Source: Pyrenochaeta sp. MPI-SDFR-AT-0127
Taxonomy: Eukaryota; Ascomycota; Dothideomycetes; Pleosporales; Cucurbitariaceae
Assembly: GCA_020747015.1 (NCBI GenBank)
Contig: JAGTJM010000057.1
Location: 62,001-126,000, forward strand
DNA: 64,000 nt
Direction: 5' to 3'
Shown here: positions 23,401-35,200 of the stretch, in pieces
Position numbering within the stretch: the stretch's first letter is position 1
How the letters are laid out: every line of letters starts with the position of its first letter
The notes under the pieces: model-generated
Told to the model about the DNA's origin: nothing
Databases searched by the model: none
What the model saw: the letters and a program-made list of their open reading frames with translations, nothing else
Translations under genes and position numbers: made by a program

Positions 23401-24654
23401 CTAGGTCGGGTCCTTAGAATAGCTCCACGACTCCTGGACCGTACGAGTCCCCGATGGCGCAGTCACGCTCACAGATAGTAGAACACTCTTCTATGCAGCT
23501 ACCGACCTCACATCCCTAGCATAGCCACATGCCTACTACACCAGCTCCGAACCCGTGGTTCGCTGCATTGATGGCGACTCGAATTGCGTGCGCTTCAAAT
23601 GTGCCAGTATTTGAGCGGTAATAAACGTTCACCGATTTCCTGTTCGCGGCTTTCTTTCTTGTCGCCTGGACTCCGTATTGGGCTGGTGGTGGATCGTTCG
23701 CCGTGGTCGAGGCAAGGGCTTGCTCAAGTGTGTAGCCTAGGCGTGATCCCGTAAGCGACAGTGTTCGACAAAGTCGGATAATCCGTACGAATCCATAGAG
23801 GTCTCCACCCCACAAGGACTTCATGGATCCGTGGATACTCCTGAACCTGTTACTAATCAACCCAACATGCCTATTTAAGCAATCCGAATGTTTTTTCTCG
23901 CTAGTAACGTTGTGAGCCGTTGCAAAGGGCTCAGGGTTCCTTGGAGAAATTAAGACCCTGGAGAACAATGGAAGCTATCTCCCTAAGCCAACGTGGGAGC
24001 ACTTTCGTCATGGGTCCGATGTGGTATTGGTTGGATGACGCCACAAAACAAAGTTTTTAGTTGAATCGGAAGCATCGCCGTACGTCACTTTGGGGATTAG
24101 CTGCAACTACTGTGTGTCAGATGTTGTACTCCTCCTCAAACCCGATCTCCATTTCCTCCCGCATCGCCAAAGACCGCAAAACCGACATACGCCTCAGTCC
24201 TGAAGACCCCCTCCCCAAAACCCGGCTGGCAGCAGAGCAGCCCTAAGTCGTCAACGCCCACTCCACGGTCCCCGACCTCACCGAGGTCAACGAATACGCC
24301 AACAACTAAACCACACCGCAATGCACCGACGCCAACCCTCACCGTAGAGGACCTGCATATCCGCTTCTACAAGAAATCCTCCCCGTTTTAAGCCGAACCG
24401 ATTCAACAAACAACACATAGATATACCACACCACCACCTAGCCATGAAAGCGACGAATTGCACCAGCTGTCGTCCGGGTGTGCTCCGATTAACTTAATAA
24501 GACTTATTTACTGCCTGCTGCAAGCCGGCTCATGCGGCTATCAAACAATCTTCTCACTAGTAATGAAGTTGAGCTACTAACGTACCAGAGAGAAGCGCAG
24601 GAGATCTCTGGAAATGGTTCAGCAAAGTACGTTCGGTCTAGCTACCTAAGATTA
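23401..24654. other. Non-RIP island with decayed coding fragments
   Basis: Composition is normal again. On the plus strand 23440-23630 reads as a coherent but stop-broken fragment (SWTVRVPDGAVTLTDSRTLF, then RCIDGDSNCVRFKCAS). 24240-24390 contains VPDLTEVNEYANN and, in a second frame, LTVEDLHIRFYKKSSPF. On the minus strand 23516-23968 is open for 150 codons without family features. I recognise none of them; they look like remains of one or two genes. Confidence 0.35.
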
Positions 24655-25048
24655 CAAAATAGCTTTTAACATTATAAAGACCCTTTTTATGCCCTAAGAC
24701 AGCACTATATAGCTAACGTTACTAATAATAGAATAGCCCGAAAAGTAAAAGAGCCCGAAAAGTAAAGGAGCCTAAATATAAAACTATATAGATTAAGTTT
24801 AGTCTATTTTTAGGGACTTATAGAATAATAACTACTATATAATATTAACTCGCCGCCTATAAAGGTATTACTAGCTTAGTTAAGTACTAGATCTTACTCT
24901 TAGGACTTAGCTAATAAGTTAAGTATACTTATAGAACCTAATAGCTTCCTCCTTTCTATTCCTATACCTACCCTACTATCTTAACACTTAATTACGAATT
25001 AGCCCTAAGTTGCCTGCATACCCTTAAAGTATATATAAGGGTGTATAC
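24655..25048 (-). repeat. Inverted repeat R, arm A (RIP-affected)
   Basis: The reverse complement of this segment matches 38658-38816 plus 39147-39345 along its length, with mostly C/T and G/A differences. For example, rc of 24862-24880 corresponds to the stretch ending at GTACTTAGCTAAG near 38815, and ACTAAACTTAATCT near 39215 matches rc here. It is A+T-rich with CA/TG depletion. No coding remnant was recognised. It is an ancient dispersed repeat of unknown class. Confidence 0.7.
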
Positions 25049-26286
25049 TAACTCTTTATCGTAGATTAAATATTAGTAATAGAAGTCTATACAAAGATCT
25101 GTTAATATTATAGTATAAAAGCTTTATAGATAATATAGTTTAGTTAATATACTACGTCTACCTCGCCAGGTCCTCTATAGCTTCTAAATATATTGTATAT
25201 AGTATCTCGCAATTAGGCAACCGCGTATACTATGAAACGCAATCCCGCCACTAATAACTCTTCTCTAGTTTCTGGACGCGGTTCCGTTCGCCACTACTAG
25301 CATGCGGTAGGCGAACTTACTTATGCTAGGTGCATCTCTTCACAGAGTCGGAATCATAGAAAACTTGATTCTTTCTGAACGGGCGAGTTCAATCCCGAGA
25401 CACGATCAGACTGCTCGGTGAGTACATCTCCTAGGGACAGCTGGCGCATTCGGCCCATAACCAGTCGCACTTGTCTTCAAAGAATATCGACACATGCACG
25501 GTATTAGTCCACGCCGGTACGTTCACAGAGCGGATTGTCACAACTGAACATCTGTAGTCGGCGAGAAGAACCGTTGTCCACACTCGCTTCAACGACGGCC
25601 AATTGCCTGATTTAGTTTTGAATTGGCATGTAAGTCTACAGTAATGCCCGGGATTTCCTCGGATTCAACCGCAAGTGTTGTCGGTTCTACAATTTATTTA
25701 CAGTTAGGTGGCATCTAACTACATATTCGAAAAGCTCTGTGCTCACACATTTGTAAGGCCTGTAAAGTGCATTAGGTCGAGTTTCTCATGTTACTCATGG
25801 CTAACCATTTTCGCAGTACTGGCGACGGAAGTGGCCGTAGTCCTTGCTCAAGACCCATTGCGAAGCTCCATTACGTCACGCACAGAGCCGCCAGATTGCT
25901 ATCCAGGCCACAGTTATCCGGTCGTCGCCGTTCACTACGCTGCTTGCCTCTTTGGTGGTCTTCGATAGCACTCCCATTACGACTAGGCCGTGTTTGTCCC
26001 AATGAGCAAGCAGCTCGCTCGGCTCGTTCACCTCCACAATCATGCGAAGTCTTCGGTCGTCAATTAGCAAGCCATCAAAGCGGAAATCCTTTGGCATTCA
26101 AGATGATTTTATATGCGCGAAATGTGGAGGACTTCGGCGAACCTCCGCCGTCCATCGCCTGCCGACTGTCGACTACCAGTACCTGGGAAGTTCAACGCCA
26201 TGTGCTGGTGGCCTGCCCAGCATCTGCTCACAATTATGCACAATTCCTGCGATATTAGGGCCTTTTCCATAGATTGAAACGGGGAG
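25049..26286. other. Intergenic, possible decayed gene
   Basis: The A+T-rich tail ends at about 25.23 kb. The remainder has normal composition with overlapping open frames on both strands (25788-26258 + is the longest) but no family motif or convincing splice structure. Confidence 0.3.
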
Positions 26287-26745
26287 ATGCATCCTTTTCC
26301 CGTCCAGCCACGGAGGTTGTTCCTGCTTCAAGATCATCTATTGATCGCGCCAGGTACGTGTATGTTTGTGCTGTCAACGGTCTCATTGAGAACTTTGCGA
26401 TCCTCAGTTCAGCTTATCCGGCGCAGTTTTATTGTCGCGAACTTATGGATCGAACCCATGTTCCAACTTATTAGAGAGATGGAGGCGGCAAGGCAGCAAG
26501 ATCGAGAAAAGATCACACAGCTGGCAGAGCTAGTGGTGAGATTAGCTGAACGGGAACACGAAAAGCAGAATAATGCCCTCCAGCAGGCCCAACAAGCGCA
26601 GGAAAGCTTAGCAAGAGAATATGCTGACCAGATTCAAACCGTGACAAGGAAGTTCACTCAAGAGGTGGAGGTGCTCAAGGCAGAAATGAAAGCGCTCGCG
26701 GACAGGGTGGAAAACACAACCATCCCAGATGCATATGACTCGTAG
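26287..26745 (+). CDS. Coiled-coil hypothetical protein
   Basis: A frame of 152 codons. A 54-nt segment (26354-26407, donor GTACGT, acceptor CCTCAG) looks like an in-frame intron, leaving 134 aa. From about MFQLIREMEAARQQDREKI to the end the chain is a regular heptad coiled coil (LAELVVRLAEREHEKQNN, then EVEVLKAEMKALADRVE), so it probably self-associates or binds a partner. The N-terminal part is hydrophobic and basic. I recognise no family. It may be a surviving piece of a larger gene, given the decayed surroundings. Confidence 0.4.
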   Translation: MHPFPVQPRRLFLLQDHLLIAPGTCMFVLSTVSLRTLRSSVQLIRRSFIVANLWIEPMFQLIREMEAARQQDREKITQLAELVVRLAEREHEKQNNALQQAQQAQESLAREYADQIQTVTRKFTQEVEVLKAEMKALADRVENTTIPDAYDS

Positions 26746-26774
26746 CGTATCGCCATCATACGCCGATATAGCAC

Positions 26775-27535
26775 ATGTGTCCCCAAACAACCAGCACAGC
26801 AACGTACGGAGCCTCTACCAACACGGTGCATAATTCAATTTCGGCGAAACTACGCGTCTTCAGCACTGCCGAGCTTCTCGAACAGATTCTGTCATACGTT
26901 CCAATGTACGAACTTCTACACTCGCAGCGCGTCTGCCGTACCTGGCGCGCTATCATTACCGAATCGCCGTCTTTACAGCAAGCATTATTCTTTCGCCCTC
27001 TGCATTCCAACTCTGTCCGTTCAGACTCTTGGCTATTATCGGCTTTGGAAAGACGGTGTCCTAATGTTTTTAATCCTCTCTTGCAAGAATTCTTTGAGGA
27101 ATGGTTTCAATACTCTGGTTATTTTGGGCCTCAAGAACCAGAAGCGAAGATGAATATGTCGCATCTGTGCCAATGAAACGGGATAAACCTGAGGTCTTTA
27201 CGCGAAGAGAGGCTTCATGGCGTCACATGCTTTGTTGCCACCCAGTAGATAAATCACAAGGTACTTTTGTGTGTTACAAAATGAGCCGTAGTACTCGTCC
27301 GTATGAATACGTTCATATCAGGGCTGCTAATACTATGGGCAAGGTGTACGACTTGGTTAATTTTCTCGGAGGAGAGAACGGAGAGGATGATTTGTGATGG
27401 CTTTTCTTTTTACAACCTGGCTCACAAGCAAAACCGTGGTTCGGAGAAAAGGCGGAGATGTTAGTTAAGGAAGAATGGAGCCAACGGCAGCGGTGGTATG
27501 AAAGAAATGGGAGGCATGAAAGGAGTAGGGCCGAC
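26775..27535 (+). pseudogene. F-box protein, frameshifted
   Basis: The first frame (26775-27176) carries a good fungal F-box around residues 28-75: VFSTAELLEQILSYVPMYEL, then RVCRTWRAIITESPSLQQ and LFFRP. F-box proteins bridge substrates to SCF ubiquitin ligases through Skp1. The family's conserved downstream block (FTRREASWRHMLCCHP, MGKVYDLV) is present, but in another frame (27101-27397), and a further in-frame stretch (WLFFLQPG..EEWSQRQRWYERN) follows after a stop at 27395-27397. No intron with proper signals reconciles the frames, so at least one indel near 27080-27175 and one nonsense change have broken it. Confidence 0.65.
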
Positions 27536-27732
27536 TGGGTTCATCAATGAAATTCGCACGATATTATTGATTTCCGACGTCCCTAGGAACATTGAAGATT
27601 ACAAAAATGGAAATAGTCATGTGACTAAGTTGCACTATTTCTCAGCTGAGCCCCGGCATGAACTCAACGCTAACGTTAGATAGCACGTTCTCGACGCCGA
27701 TAGTCTATAGTCTACACGTAGGAAATTTAGGG

Positions 27733-27749
27733 AAAAAAAAAAAAAAAAA
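27733..27749 (+). repeat. Poly(A) run, 17 nt
   Basis: Uninterrupted A17 about 200 nt downstream of the recognisable F-box remnant. It could be slippage-prone simple repeat or the relic tail of a retro-inserted copy. Confidence 0.8.
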
Positions 27750-27762
27750 GACACAAACCCGG

Positions 27763-28260
27763 ATGGAAAGACAGGCATCTCTGCCAGAATACAACGTCTT
27801 CCTGCAAGAGCATCCACTTGACCCGCCAGATCGGACCCCGACGCGTCGACACGCGTCGACCGATGAACCCCGAACCAACTCCACCGACAATAGCCAAACA
27901 GCTCGTCCACAACGCAGATCTCAACCCGTCACCTTTTTTGATGGAACAACATGGGGAGGAGCGACAGCCGACCCCGTCGTTCCCAGCTCAAACGCAAGCA
28001 CATGCCCAATCCAGTCAGATCAACCGACGAACGCGACCCCGAGCAATACAAACCGTGTAACCAGACTGAGAGCCAGGCAGAGAAGGTCACCCGAGCCGTC
28101 ACACACTAGATGGGAAGAGGTGACTTGGCTTATCGCGAGCCTCCGGGACATCATCATGAGGCAAGAAGTGAAGATGGAGGTGCACCCACCAAGGCTTACA
28201 AGTTTAAGGTGTACATTTATTAAGTCACGAATAAATACTCGTGATCGTGTTTGCCCTTAG
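27763..28260 (+). CDS. Low-complexity hypothetical protein (weak)
   Basis: The frame continues from 27658, but the poly(A) run would give a poly-Lys stretch, so the ATG at 27763 (MERQASLPEYNVFLQEHPLD) is a better start. The product is ~165 aa, rich in Thr, Pro, Ser, Asn and Arg, with a short ordered-looking part near the end (WEEVTWLIASLRDIIMRQEV). No family is recognised. The Thr/Pro-rich composition lengthens open frames by chance, so reality is uncertain. Confidence 0.3.
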   Translation: MERQASLPEYNVFLQEHPLDPPDRTPTRRHASTDEPRTNSTDNSQTARPQRRSQPVTFFDGTTWGGATADPVVPSSNASTCPIQSDQPTNATPSNTNRVTRLRARQRRSPEPSHTRWEEVTWLIASLRDIIMRQEVKMEVHPPRLTSLRCTFIKSRINTRDRVCP

Positions 28261-28344
28261 CATAACTTGTACACCGAAAGCTTGGGGATGGACTGAATTT
28301 GTTCAGACAATATTCGCAGCTTACAGGAACTGCGATTTCCGGCT

Positions 28345-29841
28345 CTAGGAGAAGGGTATCTCTGAGCTATATCTTCCATTCGATCGTCGTTGTTCCGCCT
28401 GATATCTAGAATGCTCGCAATACCCATCGGAACATGAAGATCCACCCTGCATGCTATACTTCATCGTATCTTCGGGAGAAATTAAGCACCCAGACGCCCC
28501 TTCCGATGCAATCCGCCGCCGTTTTCTTAATTCATGCTCCTCCGGCACCTGAGTTGGACCTGACATACGACTCTCCAGGCTCGACTTAACCCATTTATCG
28601 ACCCACTTCTGACCATATCGACACCATACTGTCCACAGAACCAGTGTAACGAAAATGGAACCGAAACATGTGACAAGAAAGATACGCCAGGCGCTGAGGA
28701 CCGACCTATGGTGCTGTGATGGCGACGATACCGGTGAATCTCGGGTGCTCTCGAGGTCGAACAAACCTGCTGAGAAAATTGCAGCTATCAGCATACATGG
28801 TAGAAAGACCAGTCCTATGATTGCTATGGACTTTGTCGCTTGGGTCTCATGGTGAGTGCTCCTATTGTGGAGCACAGTGTTCAAACCCTGTAGAATTGTC
28901 TGAGAGTTCTCCAAGTGAAAGAGGTAGAGATCAGCTCGTCTAACCACTCCGCCAATTTCCTGTTGCCAATGATTTTTCATAGCCTTTTGGGTAAAACAAA
29001 GGTCGGTGATCTTATCATATTCAAGAGCGAGGTACCGGATAGTGGCCGCAGACATAGTCGCGTCTGCGAGCTCCTTACTTAGAGAAGCGAGCTCCGCGTT
29101 CAGTAGTTCATAGTCGTAGGATATTGGAGGGTACCCTTCATTCGCGAGGAATTCTTTCCGGCGAGTAATTCCCAATCTAGACTCCTCGCTGTATAGAGCA
29201 ACTCTCCAGCGAACAGGATTATGACCACGACGCTGGATCAGTTCCCAGAGGATAGGCATCAGCAGGAGCGGGTGTTCCTCAATAGATTCTTTCTGAGCAT
29301 CGAGCCAACTCAGTATCCGTTCGAAGGTTAGAGGTTGAATTGTGAGCGTGTCTTTGGCTTTGAAAGCTGCTAAACCCTTGAGTGTCTTTGCAAGGAGGTT
29401 GTACCGGACCAAAAACAAGAAACTGTCAGTCTCATATGTTGAAATGGCGAGCTCTAGTGCCACTGGCTCATCATTTGAGACATTAGAATACTCGATGCTG
29501 TATTCTAAGAACGGTCGCTTCGCACGAATCTTCGCCAAGAACGGCTGTGAGATCTTGGCCTTTCTGCAGATTTCAGCGAAAGTCTCTTCATCAACTGTGA
29601 GAGGTGAGCCAATCTGGCCAGTTCCTAGGAATACGGTGAGGGCGACATTGGATTTCGATGTGGGCCAAGTCCTTGATTCATTAGTGTTCCTCAAATGGAC
29701 CGTATCGCGGGCGTAGGAGTGGAGCGCATGGCTGGTTGGATCACACCCAGGCTGACAGCCAAATTTGGGATAGTACCTTCTATCCTTTATTTCCGCAGAA
29801 GAATAACATTGCTCTAAATCCTTAAGTTTAAGTGATGACAT
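28345..29841 (-). CDS. CorA-like membrane protein, 498 aa
   Basis: Single intact frame from ATG 29841. The soluble N-terminal ~330 residues include a helical region (LLNAELASLSKELADATMSA, KAMKNHWQQEIGGVVRRADL). Two hydrophobic segments follow at about residues 338-361 (KSIAIIGLVFLPCMLIAAIF) and 386-408 (WRIFLVTCFGSIFVTLVLW), then a basic cytosolic tail. Two C-terminal spans after a long helical domain is the CorA/ZntB-like layout common in ascomycetes. The GMN loop of genuine Mg2+ channels is not present between the spans (FSAGLFDLE instead), so ion transport is doubtful. It is intact although surrounded by decayed DNA. Confidence 0.7.
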   Translation of the reverse strand: MSSLKLKDLEQCYSSAEIKDRRYYPKFGCQPGCDPTSHALHSYARDTVHLRNTNESRTWPTSKSNVALTVFLGTGQIGSPLTVDEETFAEICRKAKISQPFLAKIRAKRPFLEYSIEYSNVSNDEPVALELAISTYETDSFLFLVRYNLLAKTLKGLAAFKAKDTLTIQPLTFERILSWLDAQKESIEEHPLLLMPILWELIQRRGHNPVRWRVALYSEESRLGITRRKEFLANEGYPPISYDYELLNAELASLSKELADATMSAATIRYLALEYDKITDLCFTQKAMKNHWQQEIGGVVRRADLYLFHLENSQTILQGLNTVLHNRSTHHETQATKSIAIIGLVFLPCMLIAAIFSAGLFDLESTRDSPVSSPSQHHRSVLSAWRIFLVTCFGSIFVTLVLWTVWCRYGQKWVDKWVKSSLESRMSGPTQVPEEHELRKRRRIASEGASGCLISPEDTMKYSMQGGSSCSDGYCEHSRYQAEQRRSNGRYSSEIPFS

Positions 29842-30430
29842 GCTATTTTGGTAGTCTAGATGGATTGAATATAGGATAGCAGAGTGCGATAGCTAACCAA
29901 TTTGAACCCTAAATAAGTCAAGCACTTATATATTAATGAGATAACCGACGCAAACCTAAGAGGCTATGCCTATTTTCAAACTTGCCACGACATCACTCAC
30001 CGGATTATATTAACTAGTGCGCTAGCCAACGACGCCGCGGACTAAATCTCGTGGAGGCGCAGCATATGCAAATTGGCACACGTTTGGCTTACTAGAAAAG
30101 CGGTAATTGTTACTGTATCTCCGTATCATGCACTTTGCTCTAATTTACACGTTAATTTGGGCAAAGTAGAAACTGACAAATTTCCTTGGTGGTGGTTACC
30201 GTCCTGGCGCACTCGATGCGCAGCAAACCCACACCACCTCGACTAAAAATGAGGCTGTAGCACCCTACACAATAGCTATTATTACGAGTATTTTTGGTAG
30301 AGAGGTGTATAGGCCTTGAGGACTATCTATAGCACCTCTAGCCTTTGCAACGACACCTCTCTTTGTAGCAGCATTTGCAGAAGCCTTGAGGCATCTCTTC
30401 TTCCCTTTTTAGGGAAAATTGAGAGTATAT
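29842..30430. other. Intergenic, 5' flank of CorA-like gene and transposon edge
   Basis: No gene. 30.0-30.4 kb leads into the pogo-type remnant and may contain its 3' untranslated and terminal sequence. Confidence 0.4.
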
Positions 30431-30770
30431 CTGAGTTATTTTTCAGCCCTGCGAGCAGCTTGACCAGCCTTCTGCTTCTCCCTCAATAACCTAGTCTCAG
30501 TCCTTTGCTAGATGCCTGGCTTCAACTGCCTCAGCCTAACCTGCTTCCACTCCTCACAGAGCCTGCTTGCCTCAATCTTTTGGTGTTGTAGTTGCTCCTC
30601 TTCACGCTCCTTCTACTCCAAACGATCACGTGCATCCTTGATCTTCCTTGGCGACCTGAAGATAGCTTCACCATGATACTCCTCAGGCTGCTCAAGCAGC
30701 AGAGGCTTGCCACGTTTCCTACGTCTCTGGTTTGAGCCACGCTATCGCCACTGTGTAAGGATAGTAGCTA
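30431..30770 (-). mobile_element. Pogo-type (Tc1/mariner superfamily) transposase remnant, C-terminal part
   Basis: On the minus strand one frame reads RRRKRGKPLLLEQPEEYHGE, FRSPRKIKDARDRLE, then a charged Lys/Glu/Gln-rich tail (KEREEEQLQHQKIEA..REKQKAGQAARRAEK) with stops at several points. The hallmark basic-then-FxSPRK block and charged coiled tail are those of fungal pogo/Tigger DDE transposases. The DDE catalytic core is not found upstream, so this is a truncated, dead copy. It lies outside the strongest RIP tract. Confidence 0.6.
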
Positions 30771-31624
30771 ACCCTATCCGCACCCTTGCCATAACGCGAC
30801 ACCAGGCAGCAAGGCTGAAGACAGCATTGTGGCTGGCTGAAGTGGTTGATTAGAGTTTAGGGTTAACTCTGCTAAGCGAGAGAAGGTTGAGCGTGGGATG
30901 AAAGCTGAGCGGCGTATAAAAACGGAAGCTGAATGTATAAGCAAGTGTACTTGTGGAGGCGTCCTGTCAGATAAAATGCGTTATCTGGCGCGGTAGAGTT
31001 ATAATTGAACAAGATAGCTGATTAGGCGATTAAAAATAACTGTTGTGTTTATTGTGTTATTACCCGTTTTCTCCTTTTATGTACTGTATGTGTGTGCCAA
31101 GTGGTTACACCTAAGCTTTGTTCTACAAATACAGTATCGTGTTGTCAGATACAAGGTGCGTGCCCAGAAAGAGTATGCTGTTAGATCTACTGTAACAAGC
31201 CTCTAAGCGTTACATGAGAATAGGGGCAGGGCACGCGTTCTAGCACAGGATAAGGGCTACTAAGAGAGTATTAGACCTACCTCTAATACTACTCTAAATA
31301 GGCCCTATTACTCCTATTCTCTATACACACAAAGGAGTTCTTAGTAGTAGATAGTAGAAGAAGTTCTTCTTATTCTTTTATACTAGATCTATAAGAATAG
31401 AGAATCTTCTTAGGTATTTAATATAGTATATACTCCTATATACCTTTAAGTTATATTAGATCCCTTTTAGAATCCTCTATTATCTATATTATTATAGTCT
31501 TCTAGTTTCTTCTTATTACTATAGTAGTAGTTAGGTTTAGCTACTATATTACTAGTCTTAGTATAAGTAATATTATTATTATTAGAGGTAGTACTACTTA
31601 TAATAATATTACTTATCTTAAGAG

Positions 31625-31838
31625 TGTTTAAAGTATAAAGACCTTTACTAAAGAGATAGTAAAGGGTAAAGGTTAGTTCTTAGAGATAGAGTACAGGTAG
31701 AGTAGTATAGAGTAATACTAAGATAGTAAGAGTATACTTTTATAAAGAGTATTAAGAATAGAGAACTATTCTATTATTTTTACTATTTATAAGAATATTA
31801 AGTTAAATATACTAAACTATAAGAGTCTTTAGTATTAT
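31625..31838 (+). repeat. Repeat M, copy 1, left part
   Basis: The stretch from TATAAAGACCTTTACTAA to CTAAACTATAAGAG matches 38816-39020 closely. The copy is cut at the ATTAT target site by the Gypsy element and resumes at 38515. Confidence 0.75.
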
Positions 31839-32263
31839 TGTTACGAACCTGTAACGAGGGCTACGGGCGCTTATAAGAAGGATAGTAGAAGGGACACAGG
31901 TATTAGGCGAGGCCTAGACTTAGGCTAATAATAACGTGTGCCCCGCGAAGTCACGTAGTCCCAGAGATCCTACGTCACGGGACTAGGGTACTATAGGATA
32001 CTATAGGATCCTATATAGGACTCTCTAGAACACTATAGGAACTATAGGATTACTCGAGTATATAGATAAGAATAATATACCCCTATAGCATATTATGATT
32101 AACCTTAAGTTATTATTGAATACTATTATTTGATACTTAGAGCTACTTTAACCACTTATCTATCTCTACTTGCTCTAACTAGAAGCTTACTAAGAAAGGT
32201 TCCTTAGTAACACTAGCTGCTTTATATTATAGCTACTCTACTAAGGACACCCACCTTTTAACA
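31839..32263 (+). repeat. 5' LTR of Gypsy element (425 bp)
   Basis: Starts TGTTACGAACCTGTAACGAG and ends CTTTTAACA, so it is TG...CA bounded. Preceded by ATTAT (31834-31838), which is repeated right after the 3' LTR. Nearly collinear with 38086-38509. Roughly two dozen differences are visible, most of them C/T or G/A transitions as RIP produces. Confidence 0.9.
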
Positions 32264-35200
32264 TTTTAATCACCCTTGAAATAAGCGACATCGAGATAGA
32301 CACGGTAACCCCCAACTCTATAAGCACCGCCTTAGGTAAGTTAAAGGGAAAGGCTCCCCTAACTTATAACGGCGACCGTAAGATACTAAAATTATAGCTA
32401 CTTTAATGCAATATCTACTTCTATATTAATAGATACGTAGCAGACGATAATAAAGTAGTATTAATTACTACCTACCTCGTAGGAGAAGTACTAGAATAGG
32501 TTAACCCCTATATCACGAAGTATATAGACCGCAATATTAAAGATGACGAAAATACTATAATATTCGAAAGCTGGAACGAGTTTAAGAAATAAATTAGTCT
32601 AGTATTTAGACTATAAACGGAAAAACTAATCGCAGAATAAGGTATTTAGATGCTACAATAAAAGATATCCGTAGCTGACTACACTAATAAATTCTAATAA
32701 TATACTACTATTATAGGATAGGACGATAATACGCTAAAACGCATATTTAGATAGGGCCTAAAACTACAGGTCTAGGAAGAACTTATGCGCATAGGTATAG
32801 AAATTAAGATACTAGATAACCTCGTAAAAGAAAGCATTAGGATCGATAACAGACTATATAATTAGAACTCGAGAAATAGAGTTATGGGAGGGGAAGCACT
32901 AACCTAATAAGGGTAAACGAAGGGATTTTATTCGCGTTAATTAAAATAACTATACCGCTAGATACTATACTTCTAATAAACCAGAACCTATACACCTAGA
33001 TAACGTAAATAAGGGTAAGGGCTGGAAGGTAAAATACCAGAAGATGGATATAGGAAAAAACGACAAGATATACTATAATTACGGGAAGGAAGGACACTTG
33101 CTAGAAACTATAAGTAAAAGAATAAAGTCACCCAATAAATTAATATAATTAGCTAGGTTCAGGACTAAGGTATTACGAGTAGGAAGTTATTAGGCTAGTA
33201 GACTACGAGACCTAACTACCTATATTATAGGCTATAAGCGATAAAGAAGTAATCCGCCTATACGGGATATCTCGCTATATAAACTAGATAACGAAAATAA
33301 GGAAAATATCTACCTATAGATCCTATACCCTAGAAATAGGGTATAGGGACCTTAGGATAATATAAATATACGAAGATATTCGGCCTAGTACTAGAATATT
33401 ACATCTAATAATAGATAATAGAGGAAAAACCTAATAGGAACGTAAGAAACGAAGAGCGTTCGCCTATAAATTATTAATAAAGGAGGATGGGATATTAACT
33501 ATCTATTAAAAAGATATATACTAATAATACCTTAAGATAGGACACTATTATAAAGAATTCTACACGGATTCTTAGAAGAAATATAGTAGCTAGAAAACTG
33601 TATACGAACCTCTAAAACTATATATAACGACGATTAGCGTAACCCTAGATAAGGATACTCTATTATACGTTCTATATATAACTACTATAATTACTACTAC
33701 GAAGCTAAAGTTAGAATAAATAGGTTTCCGTAACTAAGGGAATATATAAATAGAGCTAGTATAACTATAAAAGGGATATATACGTAAGCTACCTATAGGA
33801 TAAGCGCTATATAAACTACTTCCTAGACACGATATAGAAAGTTAGATAGAACGAAATATTATTATTAATAAGAAATATACTAACGATCTATAGTAAACGT
33901 GTATAAATACGAATATAACGATATATTTAGGATAAACTTAATAATAGATTTAATAAGTACTCTTTTTTAGAAAGAAATTAGAAACTAAACCTTATAATAA
34001 GTAGGATACTAAATTAGACGAGGGAACTAATTTACCCTAAGAGTTTAGCGATACGACGCTATCAGAACTATAGGAGAGAGCTACTCCGAATAAAAGTAAA
34101 ACTTAGGAACGTTAATATATAGGCTCTAATTATTTAGGATTATAGGGAAACTATATTTTAGGAATAGCTATATTAAAAGTAGGGCTATAACCTATTCTAA
34201 AAGAAAAACCTTATTATATTACTATAGCTAATAATGCGAATAGAGGACTTATTAAGTACGAAGTACTTAAGGAATTAGTATTATATCTAGAGAAATAGTA
34301 AGGTAAGACTAGATATTTTTAGCTTAGCCGCCCACGATATTATATTAGGGCTACCTTAGCTAAGAGATTATAACCCGCGTATAGACTAGAAGAACTAGAG
34401 GATCTTAATAGGGTATAAGAATAATATATATACGCCTAGAAAACCTACGCAGTAGGAATACCCTAGTAGATAAGAAGACGATAATAAATATTAGAACTTT
34501 AGTCGAGAGTGTATCTATAAGAGCACTAACTAATAAGCTAAACTAACCACTAGTAAGAAAGATTAGAAGGTAGAGAATAATAGAGAACTATATTACTCTA
34601 AAGATCCTAAAGATATATAGAATATATAGAGATATTTATAGAAAAAGTAGGACTAGGAGTACTACTAAAATACTAACTATAGGATCACGAAATTAAACTA
34701 GAAGATAGTAAGAGCCTAGGGTTCGTACTAATATATAAGTTAACTAAGAAAGAGCTAGTAACGCTAAAGAAGTATATTAAGGAATATTAGCGAAAGGATT
34801 TATCTAAAAATCTAAGTCCTTAGTAGGATACCCTATCCTATTCGCGCTAAAGAAAGATAGAATATTAAGGCTATCGTAGACTACGTAAGCTTAATATATA
34901 ACTAAAAGAACGCTACCTATTACTAAATATCTAGGAATTACGAGATAGACTATTAGAAGCTAAGATATTTACGGCACTAGATCTTAGAGGCGCGTATAAC
35001 CTTATACAGATAAAGAAAGGCGAAGAATAGAAAATAGCCTTTAGAATAAGATACAGATATTACGAATATCTAGTTATACCTTTAGATTAACGAATGCACT
35101 AGTAATATATTAAGAATTAGTTAATACCGCACTAAACGACTGTCTAGACGAATACGCTATAGTATACCTAGACGATATATTAGTATACTCTAACGATATA

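Noticed and set aside
25788..26258. 156-codon plus-strand frame as a gene
   Set aside because: Overlapping frames on both strands are equally open, and there is no motif or splice structure.
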